DNA of 33,020 nucleotides from Myxococcales bacterium UBA1203 (GCA_002309695.1 DBXV01000007.1:11181-44200); one strand, 5' to 3'; positions 1 through 8,922 are shown, counted from the first letter of the stretch. Made by a program: numbers and translations. Notes: generated from the letters alone by a model not told the origin.

Positions 1-347
1 GCGGCCCCCAGCCGGTTCTGCCGGAGAAGCGCCGTTCCCAGATTGTAATAGAGGTCAGCGCTGGCAAATCCGGCCGAAAGAATCCGGTGGTAGGTGTCGA
101 TGCACCCGTCGGGGTCGGGATTTTCTTCGCGCTGGCAGGCATCGGTGGCCTCGCGGAAGAGCGACTGGGCATCGGCCTTGGTCATCTGACTCAGCACACC
201 GCCGGCAGGGTGCGATGATGCTGCCTCGGCAGGAGCAGTGGGAGCGGCTTCGTCGGCAGCGGCGGCGGGGGAGGGCAGGACAAAGCTGAATGCCGCCATG
301 GCCAGAATGAGGGTGCTCAGGAAAAGGGAGAAAACGGAGCGTCTCAT
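1..347 (-). CDS. batE: BatE-like TPR protein, N-terminal part (runs off the window)
   Basis: Reading leftward from an ATG at 347, the frame stays open to the window edge, giving about 115 residues and no stop, so this is a partial gene. It begins MRRSVFSLFLSTLILAMAAF, a typical signal peptide with a basic start and hydrophobic core ending near an Ala-rich stretch. After a low-complexity Ala/Pro/Glu segment comes a TPR-like unit around SADLYYNLGTALLRQNRLGA, the hallmark found in BatE proteins. The ATG lies one base after the batD stop codon (TGA at 349-351), so the two are translationally coupled as the last genes of the Bat operon. BatE proteins are exported TPR proteins thought to scaffold Bat complexes. 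The C-terminal SH3-like part expected of BatE lies outside the window, so the name is inferred from the visible TPR and gene order. Confidence 0.72.
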   Translation of the reverse strand, partial: MRRSVFSLFLSTLILAMAAFSFVLPSPAAAADEAAPTAPAEAASSHPAGGVLSQMTKADAQSLFREATDACQREENPDPDGCIDTYHRILSAGFASADLYYNLGTALLRQNRLGA

Positions 348-348
348 C

Positions 349-2436
349 TCATGCCTCTCCTGTCTGGCGCGCGGCCTCGATTTTGACGGCTTCCAGCTGC
401 TGCAAAACGTCCAGCGCGCTGCGAATCAGCCCGTTCATGGTGTCGGCCTCGGAGGCGCCGGGGGCAAAGCGGCCGGCGTCGCAGGCGTCGAGGATTTTCA
501 CCAGCGCGGCGATGAGCTCTTCCGAGGCGCCTGCCTCGCTCAGAGCGGCTTTCAGTTCAGGCCGCGCCATGCCGGCGGTGGAGCGCCCCAGCCGGTCCGC
601 GAGATAGCGGCCGATGCTGTCCGAGACCTCCCCGTAAAATTCGTCGGCCTTCTGGGCAGCCGCGAGCTTCTCGGCTTTTTTGAGCCGCTGCCTGAGCCTG
701 CGGCCGGCGCCCCGCTCCGTGGACTTGCTGCCGCTGCCGGCCAGAGCGCTTCTGCCGATGCGGAACACGAGCATGGCGGCCCAGAGGAAGAAGGGCGAGA
801 GCACCAGCGGAATGAACCAGGGACGCTGGAAGAGCGGCGCTTTGGGCCGGGACATGGCGCCGCGGAAGCGAAGTCCCTTGAGCCCGCCCGCGTCGAGGAC
901 GTTGACGTTCTGCGGACCTGCCGGCGTCTGAATCGAGGCCGTGCTCCCCGGCTGGAGAACCTGCAGCGGCATCTGCGGCCCTGTGCCCGCCGTGACTTTC
1001 AGCTGAATCGGCCGCGTCTTGGCCGTGCGGTATTTCTTCTGCGCCGGGTCAAAGAAGGGGAATTCAAGCGCGGGGATGGTGAAGCTGCCGGTGCGCACGG
1101 GCATCAGCAGATATTCAAAGGTGCGCCGGCCGCCGAATTTGTTCTGGCTGGTGCTGATGCGCTCGGTGGTGGTGGGCTCATACGCCTTGAAGCCGTCGAT
1201 GCCGTCCAGTGAGGGCATGGAGATGTTGCGCAGGTTGCCCTTGCCTTCGAGCGTCAGGCGCAGAGTGACGGGCTGATTCAGGGGAACGCTCTCGGGGGAC
1301 GCCTCGGCTGACAGCCGCCAGGTGCCGACATTGGCCGGGTCAAAGCCGTTCGGCGGATTCTTGGGCAGGGGCATCACCTCGATGCTGACCGGCGCCGACT
1401 TGCGCTGCACCTTGCGCCCGCCGCTGAAAAAGAAGCCCATGCTCAGGCTGATGTCCGCCTCTACGCGGTCGATGGTCAGCGTTCCGGCTTTCAGCGGGAA
1501 GAGCGCCTTCCTGCGCAGCAGAAATACCCGATAGGCGACGCCGTCGATGACCCGGCGCTCGCCGTTAATCTGCGAAGGCGTCTCGATGTCCTCGGACCAG
1601 AAGCCGTCCAGCTTGGGCATTTTCATGCCGTTGACGCCGGAGACGTCGCTCCGGGCATAGAGGAGCAGCGACATGGTGACCTGCTCGCCGAGATAGACCT
1701 TCTTCTTGTCCACGACATTCCGCAGAAAGATGTCGCTGTCCTGGAGCTCTTCGTTGCGGCGGTTCTGCCCGGCGAGCCCGCCCATGCCCAGGAGCTGTTC
1801 CAGCGCCCGTAGGTCGTCGCCGTCCATCATGTCGTTCAGCTGGGACAGAGGGTCCGGCGGCTGCTGCTGAGAGGGCGGCTGGCCGCGTCCCCGCCGGGAA
1901 GAAGGCCGCGCGTCGTCGTTATTTCCGTCCGGCTGGGAACTGCCGCCGCTCCTGCCCGGGGTAACGGTGATCTGAATGGGGGCGGTCTCGTAGTTTTTGC
2001 CGGCCAGCTTCAGCTTGCCCGAGGGAATCTGCAGCTTGCCCGTCTTGGTGGGCGACAGAGCGAACGTATAGACGCGGACCTTGCGGAAATCAGGCTGACC
2101 CGCGCCGGACATGCGGAAGGAGGTCTGCTCGGACTGCGACTGCGACCTGACCGTAAAGTCGGGAGCGACCTGAGGGAGAATCAGCGCCTCCACCTTGGCG
2201 GACTGGTCGTGGGAGAGGGTGATGGTCAGCGTGAGCGTTCCGTCGAGCGGCAGCTTCTCCCGGTCGGTCACGGCGTAGAACTCCACCTCCATGGCGAGGG
2301 CCAGAGGGGAGGGCAGCGCCAGAAACGCCGTCAGCGAGAGCAGGAGCGCGCAGGCAAGTGCCCACAGCTTTCCCGGCAATCGGCATCGGCAGCGGCCGGA
2401 AGCGGCACGGCTACCAGTCTTTGTCTGTTTCCACAC
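349..2436 (-). CDS. batD: BatD family protein (oxygen tolerance)
   Basis: A 695-residue envelope protein. It starts with GTG at 2436, preceded by AAAGGTGAAG, and overlaps the end of the upstream TPR gene by 26 bases. A basic N-terminus and hydrophobic segment (about residues 22-48, ending PSPLALAM) form a signal peptide. It is followed by beta-rich immunoglobulin-like regions with motifs typical of BatD, such as LPLDGTLTLTITLSHD, YLGEQVTMSLLLYARSDV and VPLNQPVTLRLTLEGKGN. A Gln/Pro/Arg low-complexity linker sits near residues 165-195. One transmembrane helix lies at about 538-560 (FIPLVLSPFFLWAAMLVF), and a helical cytoplasmic tail follows. The length fits full-size BatD. The role in the Bat membrane complex is by family; the biochemical function is unsettled. 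Confidence 0.9.
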   Translation of the reverse strand: MWKQTKTGSRAASGRCRCRLPGKLWALACALLLSLTAFLALPSPLALAMEVEFYAVTDREKLPLDGTLTLTITLSHDQSAKVEALILPQVAPDFTVRSQSQSEQTSFRMSGAGQPDFRKVRVYTFALSPTKTGKLQIPSGKLKLAGKNYETAPIQITVTPGRSGGSSQPDGNNDDARPSSRRGRGQPPSQQQPPDPLSQLNDMMDGDDLRALEQLLGMGGLAGQNRRNEELQDSDIFLRNVVDKKKVYLGEQVTMSLLLYARSDVSGVNGMKMPKLDGFWSEDIETPSQINGERRVIDGVAYRVFLLRRKALFPLKAGTLTIDRVEADISLSMGFFFSGGRKVQRKSAPVSIEVMPLPKNPPNGFDPANVGTWRLSAEASPESVPLNQPVTLRLTLEGKGNLRNISMPSLDGIDGFKAYEPTTTERISTSQNKFGGRRTFEYLLMPVRTGSFTIPALEFPFFDPAQKKYRTAKTRPIQLKVTAGTGPQMPLQVLQPGSTASIQTPAGPQNVNVLDAGGLKGLRFRGAMSRPKAPLFQRPWFIPLVLSPFFLWAAMLVFRIGRSALAGSGSKSTERGAGRRLRQRLKKAEKLAAAQKADEFYGEVSDSIGRYLADRLGRSTAGMARPELKAALSEAGASEELIAALVKILDACDAGRFAPGASEADTMNGLIRSALDVLQQLEAVKIEAARQTGEA

Positions 2437-3589
2437 GCTGCTTCACCTTTCCCTTCTGCTGGAACATCAGGAACTGCTTCTCGTTGCGCCGAAGGGCGTC
2501 CAGCACCTCTTCGGCCTTCCGCTGGTCAATCTGCTCCGGTTTCGTGGAGGTCTCCTGCGGCCGCGGCGGAGGCGCGGAAGGTGCGCCGGCGTCTTTTTCT
2601 TCCTGACCCGCGTCCTGCCCGGCGTCTTCGTCCGCCCCGCCGTCCTCTTCCTCGCCGGAATCGCGCAGTTCCGACTCATTTTCTCCGGCATCCTGCCCGC
2701 CGTCCTGCTCACCGCCGTCCGGACCGCTCTGATTCTGCTCGTTGTCCCCGGCATCCTGACTGCCGCCGTCGGCGCTGTCCTTCTCGGAGCTGCTTCCGTC
2801 CTGCTGCTCGGAGGCATCGGAGGCGCCGCCGTCCCGGCCGCCGTCTCTGTCCTGACCGCCGTCGCGCGAGTCCTGATTTTCGCGCCCGCCGTCCTGCTCC
2901 TCGCCGCCGTCCTGACCGTCCGACTGGCCGCCGTCTTTGTCGTCCTCGCCGCCATCCTGGCCCGACTGGCCGCCGTCCTGACCGGCATCCTGCTCACCGC
3001 CGTCGGCGCCGTCGTTCTGCTCTTGCCCGGCATCGGGATCCCCGCCGTCTTCCTGATTGCCGCCGTCGGGAGGCGGCTGCCCGCCGTCAGACTCCTGCGG
3101 GTTCTGACACTGCTGGTCGTCCTTCTGCTCGTCCTCGCGCAGCAGATATTCGAGGTTGCGCCGCGCGGGTTCGTGGCGCGGGTCGGCCTTGAGCGCCTGC
3201 CGGTAGGCCGTCTTCGCGCTGTCTTTGTTTCCCATTCCTGCGAAGGCGTTCCCCAGATTGTAGAAGCTGTCGGCGCGGAAGTTCTCGTCCGCGGCAGCCA
3301 GTGCCTTCTCATAGGCCTGCCGCGCGTCTTCCAGCCGGTTCATGCGCATATAGGTGTCGCCGATGTTGAACCACAGCTGGGCGGGAACCTCCTGAAAGCT
3401 CTTGGCCGCCTCTTCGTAGAGCCGCAGCGCCTCTTCGTAATTTTCCGCATTGTAGGCGCGCGTTCCCTCAGCCACCTGCGGATGGTTCTTTTCAAAGATG
3501 CTGGCCGCCTCGGCACAGACGGGCACAGCCAGGCAGAGAAAGGCCGCCGCAGCTGCCGAAACGGCCGGAAGACGAATCCTCGCGCTCAT
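2411..3589 (-). CDS. batC: BatC-like TPR protein with long acidic DGGQ-rich linker
   Basis: A 392-residue exported TPR protein. Residues 1-29 form a signal peptide ending VCAEAAS. TPR units occupy about 35-150 (YNAENYEEALRLYEEAAKSF, LWFNIGDTYMRMNRLEDARQ, FYNLGNAFAGMGNKDSAKTA). Residues 157 to about 342 are almost pure Asp, Gly, Gln, Glu and Ser in repeats such as GGEQDAGQDGGQSGQDGGED. The last 50 residues (EEVLDALRRNEKQFLM) match the usual BatC C-terminal helix. The ATG at 3589 overlaps the batB stop as ATGA. The TPRs probably mediate protein contacts on the periplasmic face beside BatA, BatB and BatD. The linker is much longer than in typical BatC, and its DNA is a GC-rich repeat that may vary in length between strains. 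Confidence 0.82.
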   Translation of the reverse strand: MSARIRLPAVSAAAAAFLCLAVPVCAEAASIFEKNHPQVAEGTRAYNAENYEEALRLYEEAAKSFQEVPAQLWFNIGDTYMRMNRLEDARQAYEKALAAADENFRADSFYNLGNAFAGMGNKDSAKTAYRQALKADPRHEPARRNLEYLLREDEQKDDQQCQNPQESDGGQPPPDGGNQEDGGDPDAGQEQNDGADGGEQDAGQDGGQSGQDGGEDDKDGGQSDGQDGGEEQDGGRENQDSRDGGQDRDGGRDGGASDASEQQDGSSSEKDSADGGSQDAGDNEQNQSGPDGGEQDGGQDAGENESELRDSGEEEDGGADEDAGQDAGQEEKDAGAPSAPPPRPQETSTKPEQIDQRKAEEVLDALRRNEKQFLMFQQKGKVKQRVETDKDW

Positions 3590-4656
3590 TTCAGGCCTCC
3601 CGCGGCGGGTGCCGTCAGCCTTCCGCGGCGGATGGCGGCGCTGATCAGAAGCAGCATGAGTCCCAGGAGCGCCAGGGGAACGAACCGCTCCTCGTATTGG
3701 ATGTTCATCCGGCTCTCCATCTCGGCCTTGTCCATGCCGTCGATGATTTCAAAGACCCGCTGAATCCCGGCGCTGCCGTCGATGGCGCGGACGTAGGCGC
3801 CGCCCGTCTTTTCCGCGATGGCCGCAAGTCCCGCCTCATCCAGCCGCGTCATCACCGTCTTCCCCGACTTGTCCTTCTTGTAGCCGGTGAATTTCCCCCG
3901 CTTGTTCGTCTCGGGAATGGGCTCGCCCGCCGGGGACCCGATGCCCACCGTCAGCACGCGCACGTCCATGTCCTTCAGCTCTTTCAGACGCGCCTGAACG
4001 TTGCCGTCCATGGTTTCCTCGCCGTCGGTGAGGAGGACGATGACCCGCGCCTTGGCGCCGTGCTCGGCGTTGATCAGCAAATCCTTCGATTCTTCCAGCG
4101 CCCGGCCGATGTCCGTCCCCTGAACCGGCATGCTCGACACCTCGACCGCGCGCAGAAAGAGCTTGGCCGCCGCGTAGTCGCTGGTGAGGGGGCACTGCGT
4201 GAAGGCGTCTCCCGCGAAGGCCACGATGCCCACCCGGTCGCCCTTGAGCTTGTCCAGAAGGTCGGTCAGCTCCAGCTTGGCCCGGTCCAGGCGGTTGGGC
4301 TTGATGTCGCGCGCCAGCATCGAGCGTGAGGCGTCAATCGCAATCACCACGTCGATGCCGAATCGCTTGGCCAGCTCGCTGTGCGTGCCGAACTGAGGGC
4401 GGCTGAGGGCCAGCGCCAGGAAGGCAAAGGCGAGAATCGCCAGAAAATGGCTGAGCCACGGCCGGAGGGCGGAAACGCCGGGAATCACCGTGCGCACCGT
4501 CTCTGAGGCAAACATGCGGCGGATGGCCGACTTGCGCCGGACGGCGGCAACAGTGGCGGCAATTAAGAGAATGAGCGCCGCAGGCAGGAGCCACAGCGCC
4601 GCGGGATCCGCCAGCCGGAAGGGAATGCGGAAGACCGAAAGCTGGAGCGCATTCAT
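3586..4656 (-). CDS. batB: VWA-domain membrane protein BatB
   Basis: A 356-residue protein with two N-terminal membrane segments (about 20-38 and 69-86), a cytoplasm/periplasm-exposed von Willebrand A domain and a C-terminal helix (LALLGLMLLLISAAI, about 328-343). The MIDAS metal site is intact: D108-A-S110-R-S112 in VVIAIDASRSML, T181 in VQGTDIG, and D211 in VIVLLTDGEE. The YKKDKSGKTVMTRLDEAGLA region and the late VYV-like strand fit the BatA/BatB family. It overlaps both neighbours by ATGA (batA upstream, the batC-like gene downstream), so translation is coupled. BatA and BatB are neighbouring paralogues; this one is assigned BatB by order and by its RxxFASETV segment. The VWA domain is expected to bind partners in a metal-dependent manner together with MoxR. 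Confidence 0.9.
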   Translation of the reverse strand: MNALQLSVFRIPFRLADPAALWLLPAALILLIAATVAAVRRKSAIRRMFASETVRTVIPGVSALRPWLSHFLAILAFAFLALALSRPQFGTHSELAKRFGIDVVIAIDASRSMLARDIKPNRLDRAKLELTDLLDKLKGDRVGIVAFAGDAFTQCPLTSDYAAAKLFLRAVEVSSMPVQGTDIGRALEESKDLLINAEHGAKARVIVLLTDGEETMDGNVQARLKELKDMDVRVLTVGIGSPAGEPIPETNKRGKFTGYKKDKSGKTVMTRLDEAGLAAIAEKTGGAYVRAIDGSAGIQRVFEIIDGMDKAEMESRMNIQYEERFVPLALLGLMLLLISAAIRRGRLTAPAAGGLK

Positions 4657-5669
4657 GGGAATCTCCTCAGGCGCGTCAGGGACAGGAGAAGTTCCAGCGC
4701 GATGAACAGCAGGGCCAGCCTCATCAGGGGCGGAAAGAGCTCAGTCCGATTCTGATAGCTGCCGCCCTCCTGAATTTCCGTCTTTTCCAGCTGGTCCAGA
4801 ATGTCGTGCAGGCCCTTCTCCAGGCCCTTCCTGTCCAGCGCCTGATAGAAGCTGCCGCCCGCCTCCTGCGCGATGGCCTTGAGCAGCTCGGTGTTCACCG
4901 GCAGCTCCACATCCCGGTAAACCATCTTGCCGAAGAAGTCGGGCCCGGCGGGGTAGGGAACCTTGCCGCCCTTGCCCACGACGATGGTGTACACGCGGAC
5001 GCCCAGGTCTTTGGCGATGGCCGCCGCCTCCATGGGCGAGATGTTGCCCGAGTTGTTGTCGCCGTCGGTGATGAGAATCACCACCCGGCTCTTTGCGTCG
5101 CTGTCGCGCAGGCGGTTCAGTGCTGTGGCCAGAGCGTTGCCGATGGCGGTTCCGTCCTCGATGAGGCCCGTTTTGATGGTGCCCATGATTTCCTTGAGGA
5201 CGTTGTGATCGAAGGTGAGCGGCGCCTGCGTGTAGGCCTCGCCCGCAAACACCACGAGCCCCAGCCGGTCGTTGGGCCGCCCCTCGATGAACTTGGTCAG
5301 CACCTGCTTGGCGACGGTGATGCGGTCGCGCGGCTTGAAGTCGGCGGCCAGCATCGAGGTGGAGATGTCCAGTGCCAGCACGATGTCGATGCCCTCGACC
5401 ATCACGTCACGCTTTTCCTGATCGATGATCTGCGGCCGCGCCAGGCAGACGATGACCAGCGTCACCGCCAGAAAGCGCAGAAATTTGGGCAGCCAGCCCC
5501 ACGAGGCCGCGCCGCGGGGAGCGCCCGGAACTTTGAGCGCCGCGAAGTTGGTGAGCCTGAACACCGGCGAGCGCCTGCGTTCTTTTTTGAAGACGAAGGC
5601 CAGGAACGTCCACGCGAAGGGCAGCAGGAGGAAGGCAAAGGGGTTCTGGAAGAGGAAGGTCGAAGTCAT
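4653..5669 (-). CDS. batA: VWA-domain membrane protein BatA
   Basis: A 338-residue VWA protein. Membrane segments are seen at about 8-27 (NPFAFLLLPFAWTFLAFVF), 62-77 (FLRFLAVTLVIVCLARP) and near the C-terminus (MRLALLFIALELLLSL). The sequence LARPQIIDQEKRDVMVEGID leading into the VWA domain is characteristic of BatA. MIDAS residues are present: D101-I-S103-T-S105, T174 in EDGTAIGNAL, and D202 in ILITDGDNNSG. It is about the usual length for the family. The start ATG at 5669 overlaps the stop of the upstream BatD-like gene by ATGA, and its own stop overlaps the batB start. It lies third in the moxR-DUF58-batA direction after the BatD-like gene. Confidence 0.92.
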   Translation of the reverse strand: MTSTFLFQNPFAFLLLPFAWTFLAFVFKKERRRSPVFRLTNFAALKVPGAPRGAASWGWLPKFLRFLAVTLVIVCLARPQIIDQEKRDVMVEGIDIVLALDISTSMLAADFKPRDRITVAKQVLTKFIEGRPNDRLGLVVFAGEAYTQAPLTFDHNVLKEIMGTIKTGLIEDGTAIGNALATALNRLRDSDAKSRVVILITDGDNNSGNISPMEAAAIAKDLGVRVYTIVVGKGGKVPYPAGPDFFGKMVYRDVELPVNTELLKAIAQEAGGSFYQALDRKGLEKGLHDILDQLEKTEIQEGGSYQNRTELFPPLMRLALLFIALELLLSLTRLRRFP

Positions 5670-6955
5670 GGCTTGTCCCCCTTTCCGGAGGTGTCGCCGG
5701 ACTCGGACGAACTGCCGTTCTCGGTCCCCGAGGGAACAGCGGGCACGGACGGCAGCGCCTGAATGGCCCTGTTCTTCGCCTCCAGCTCGGCGGCCGCGGT
5801 GGTCCCCTGCACGAGGACGATGGCGTCCTCGATGGCCTGCTTGCAGTCGGAAGCGGGAATGTGGGCCTTTGCAAAGCGGGCGAAATCACCTTCGCGGAAG
5901 CGGTCTTCCAGACGTCTGAAATCGAGCCCCGGCGTGTGCATCCGCGTCAGCGCGGCCAGAAACTCCTCAGTGGTCAGATCGAGGGCGTTGAAGCCGTATC
6001 TCTCGCCCATGTAGCCGCGCTCGATTTCAGACAGCCGGAAGAACATCTCCCGCTCGCGGCCCTGAGACGGCAGATCTTCCTGACGGAGGGCGTGAAGCGC
6101 GCTGAGCGCCCGCTGGTCGAGAGGCGCGGGCGGCGCGGCAGGGGCAGGCCTGGGCGCGCGTTTCTTCCAGCGCTTCCAGGCGCGGAGGCCGGCAAAAAAG
6201 AGCCCTGCGGCGGCGAGGATGCCCAGCAGAATCCACAGAACGAGATAGCTGGGGATGCCCACTTTGACGGGCGGAAGGATGTCTCCCAGCCCCGCCTCCT
6301 CGCCTTCCTTGAGAACGCCCGCGCCCACGAGCTTGGGACCGTCGATTTTGAGCACGGCGTTTCCGTCGGGCCCGGCCGCAGTCAGGCGAATGTCGGGCAG
6401 CGAGGTTTCCCCCAGTTTGAAGAGGGCGGCTTTGACCGTGAACGTCCTCGTGGTGAAGCCGTCGGCGCCCTCTTTGTCCACAGGTCTGCCCGTTTCGAGA
6501 ATGTCCGCGTCAGGCCCCAGAGAAAAATCGCGCGCGAGCTCATAGACGGTCCCCGTCCTGTCCGTGACCTCGATGGTCAGGGTGAACGGCTCGCCCAGGC
6601 GCACCTGCGAAGGGGAAATCTGCGCCAGCGCGGACCTGGGATTGGCCTGCGGCGGCTCCTGCGGGGCTGGAGCGGCGTTTTCCTCGCTCTGCGGAGGTGC
6701 CTCCTGCACGGATGTCGGCGCGTTCGAGGCGTTCGGCGTGTCGGCGGCTTTCTTTTTCTCCTTCCCGCCCTTGTTTTTGCCGCTCTGAGCGGCCGCTTTG
6801 CGCGCCTTGCCGGAATTTTGGGCCGACCGGGCGGCGGGAGAAGCGTCCTGCGGAGCGCCCAGAGCATCAGAAATCGCACAGGGCAGGCTCAGACAGAGGG
6901 TGAGGAGCGCGGGAAGCGCGGCGCGCCGGGGAAAGAAACTGAAACGCATGGCCAT
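5666..6955 (-). CDS. BatD-like/DUF4381-type membrane protein of the Bat operon
   Basis: A 429-residue protein when started at the ATG at 6955, which is preceded by AGGGGG at good spacing and leaves a 13-base gap to the DUF58 gene. A longer frame reaches 7039 but would overlap DUF58 by 71 bases. Residues 1 to about 33 are a signal peptide (RRAALPALLTLCLSLP). A Lys/Ala-rich low-complexity linker follows. A single beta-sandwich unit with BatD-like motifs (SPSQVRLGEPFTLTIEVTDR, FKLGETSLPDIRL) precedes a transmembrane helix (YLVLWILLGILAAAGLFFAG). A cytoplasmic helical domain includes EIERGYMGERYGFNALDLTT. The position between DUF58 and batA is the usual place of the DUF4381-type partner in such operons. 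I assign it to the Bat system by context and fold features, not to a named gene. Confidence 0.75.
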   Translation of the reverse strand: MAMRFSFFPRRAALPALLTLCLSLPCAISDALGAPQDASPAARSAQNSGKARKAAAQSGKNKGGKEKKKAADTPNASNAPTSVQEAPPQSEENAAPAPQEPPQANPRSALAQISPSQVRLGEPFTLTIEVTDRTGTVYELARDFSLGPDADILETGRPVDKEGADGFTTRTFTVKAALFKLGETSLPDIRLTAAGPDGNAVLKIDGPKLVGAGVLKEGEEAGLGDILPPVKVGIPSYLVLWILLGILAAAGLFFAGLRAWKRWKKRAPRPAPAAPPAPLDQRALSALHALRQEDLPSQGREREMFFRLSEIERGYMGERYGFNALDLTTEEFLAALTRMHTPGLDFRRLEDRFREGDFARFAKAHIPASDCKQAIEDAIVLVQGTTAAAELEAKNRAIQALPSVPAVPSGTENGSSSESGDTSGKGDKP

Positions 6956-6968
6956 GGTGCATCGCCCC

Positions 6969-7850
6969 CTAGGCTGCCTGCCGTCTGGAGCGGGCCCGGA
7001 AGAAGGCCACCAGCGGTTTGACGAATTCGCTCCCGGCACTCAGGGACACGAAATCCATGGACAGCTTCTTGAACAGGCGCTCCCGCTCGTCCTTCCGCGC
7101 GCCCACGAAGCGGGCGAAGTGGTCGCGGACGGCAAAGCTGGAAAAATCCGCCAGCATCCGCTCGCCCGTCTCCGGGTCCTCGATGGTGACGAGCCCCACG
7201 GGCGGCAGGGCCTTTTCCAGCTCATCTTCGAGAACCACGGGAATCAGGTCGTGCCGCCGGGCGCACACACGAAGAGGCTCCTCGAAGTCGTCCGCGATGA
7301 AGTCGCTGACGAGGAAGGTGACGGCGCTGCGCTTCTGCACCTTGATGAGCGTCTCCAGCGCGAGCCTCACATCGGTGCCGCGGCCCTGAGGCTGAAAGGT
7401 GAGAATGTCGGTGATGAGCCGCATCACGTGCTTTCGGCCCTTCTTCGGCGGCACGAACAGCTCAATGCGGTCGGTGAAGAGAATCAGGCCCACGCGGTCG
7501 TTGTTGGTGATGGCGCTGAACGCCAGCAGGCCCGCCACCTCTGCCGCGAGTTCCGCCTTCGTCTTGGCGCGCGTGCCGAAGTCCTGAGAGGCGGACATAT
7601 CGACCACGAGCATCACCGTCAGTTCGCGCTCCTCTGCGAAGACCTTCACGTAGGCCTCCCCCATGCGCGCGGTGACGTTCCAGTCGATGGTCCGGATGTC
7701 GTCGCCCGGCTGATAGAGCCTGACCTCCTCGAAGGTCATGCCCCGCCCCTTGAAGACCGAGTGGTATTGCCCTGCCAGGGTCTCGTCCACGGCCTTCCGG
7801 GTCGTGATTTCGATTTTCCGAAGTTTCTTGATGAGTTCGCTGGGAAGCAT
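6969..7850 (-). CDS. DUF58 domain-containing protein
   Basis: A 293-residue soluble protein of the DUF58 family, which nearly always accompanies MoxR ATPases. The diagnostic segment GRGMTFEEVRLYQPGDDIRT followed by IDWNVTARMGEAYVKVF is intact near residues 35-70. The C-terminal two thirds resemble a VWA fold with a DMSAS motif in VMLVVDMSASQDFG. RSAVTFLVSDF and the DLIPVVLEDELE strand follow. It is separated from moxR by 73 bases and from the next gene by 13 bases, so it belongs to the same transcription unit. DUF58 proteins are thought to bridge MoxR and the membrane VWA proteins; no enzymatic activity is established. Confidence 0.92.
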   Translation of the reverse strand: MLPSELIKKLRKIEITTRKAVDETLAGQYHSVFKGRGMTFEEVRLYQPGDDIRTIDWNVTARMGEAYVKVFAEERELTVMLVVDMSASQDFGTRAKTKAELAAEVAGLLAFSAITNNDRVGLILFTDRIELFVPPKKGRKHVMRLITDILTFQPQGRGTDVRLALETLIKVQKRSAVTFLVSDFIADDFEEPLRVCARRHDLIPVVLEDELEKALPPVGLVTIEDPETGERMLADFSSFAVRDHFARFVGARKDERERLFKKLSMDFVSLSAGSEFVKPLVAFFRARSRRQAA

Positions 7851-7923
7851 CTTCGGCTCACACTCTCAGGCTCTCAGGGCGGCGCGCTTCGGCACCTGAA
7901 TGCCCTTCACCCTCAAGACGGGG

Positions 7924-8922
7924 TCAGGGCGCGCTGACGTTGCTGAACAGGTTCTGCAGGACCTTTTCCGGTGTCATTTCCTCGGCCTCCGCCTCGTAGG
8001 TCAGGGAAATGCGGTGTCTGAGAACATCCAGCCCCATGGCCTTCACATCGTCGGGCGTGACGAAGCCGCGGTGCCTGAGGAAGGCGTGGGCGCGGGCGGC
8101 CTGCACGAGGGCGATGGTGGCGCGGGGAGAGGCGCCGTATTCGATGAACTCGGCAATGTCCTTCAGGCGGGCCTTCTTCGGGTCGCGCGTCGCGAACACC
8201 AGATTGACGATGTAGTCCTTGATTTTGTTGTCCACGTAGATGCGGTCCACGACCCCGCGCATGGCCAGAATCTCGTCAGTGGAGATGACGCAGGCCGCGG
8301 CAGGCGCTTCCCCTGTCCCCATGCGGTCCATGATTTCCCGCTCTTCATCCCGCGAGGGGTACTCAATCTTCAGCTTGAGCATGAAGCGGTCGACCTGGGC
8401 CTCGGGCAATGGATAGGTGCCTTCCTGCTCCACGGGGTTTTCGGTGGCCATGACGATGAAGGGCTTGGGCAGCGGAAAAGTCTCTTCGCCAATCGTGACC
8501 TGCTTCTCCTGCATGGCCTCCAGAAGTGCGCTCTGCACCTTGGCCGGCGCGCGGTTGATTTCGTCCGCCAGCACGAGGTTCGCGAACACGGGCCCCTTGC
8601 GGATCGAGAAGTCGCCCGTCTTCTGGCTGTAAATCGTGGTGCCCACCACGTCGGCCGGCAGCATGTCGGGCGTGAACTGAATGCGGGAGAACTTGGCGTT
8701 CATCGTGTCGGCCAGCGTCTTGACCGTCAGCGTCTTGGCCAGGCCGGGAACGCCCTCGATGAGGATGTGGCCGCCGGTGATGAGCCCGATGAGCGCCCGC
8801 TCAATCATGTATTTCTGGCCGACAATGACCTTCTGCGTCTCGGAAATGAGGCGATCGACAAAGGCGCTGGACTGCTGAACCGCCTCATTCACCGCGGCGA
8901 TGTCCTGATTGATGTCTCCCAT
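7924..8922 (-). CDS. moxR: MoxR family AAA+ ATPase
   Basis: A 332-residue MoxR-type AAA+ ATPase. Walker A is GVPGLAKT (57-64), the form used by MoxR proteins. Walker B is NLVLADEINR (115-124). Sensor 1 is within FIVMATENPVEQEGTYPLPE (about 155-174), followed by AQVDRF. Sensor 2 is in the C-terminal lid near EYGASPRATIALVQAARAHA. Length and motif order are those of complete family members. The ATG at 8922 has GAGG seven bases upstream. It is the first gene of the leftward Bat operon. The family acts as ATP-driven chaperones that help mature or regulate partner protein complexes, here presumably the DUF58 and VWA proteins encoded directly downstream. Confidence 0.95.
   Translation of the reverse strand: MGDINQDIAAVNEAVQQSSAFVDRLISETQKVIVGQKYMIERALIGLITGGHILIEGVPGLAKTLTVKTLADTMNAKFSRIQFTPDMLPADVVGTTIYSQKTGDFSIRKGPVFANLVLADEINRAPAKVQSALLEAMQEKQVTIGEETFPLPKPFIVMATENPVEQEGTYPLPEAQVDRFMLKLKIEYPSRDEEREIMDRMGTGEAPAAACVISTDEILAMRGVVDRIYVDNKIKDYIVNLVFATRDPKKARLKDIAEFIEYGASPRATIALVQAARAHAFLRHRGFVTPDDVKAMGLDVLRHRISLTYEAEAEEMTPEKVLQNLFSNVSAP

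Noticed and set aside
2209..3763. Long plus-strand open frames opposite batD and batC
   Set aside because: They are shadows of the repeat-rich batC gene; composition is Leu/Val/Arg monotony and they conflict with well-supported Bat genes.
6956..7039. N-terminal extension of the BatD-like gene to 7039
   Set aside because: It overlaps DUF58 by 71 bases, has no signal-like character, and a better ribosome site and signal peptide follow at 6955.
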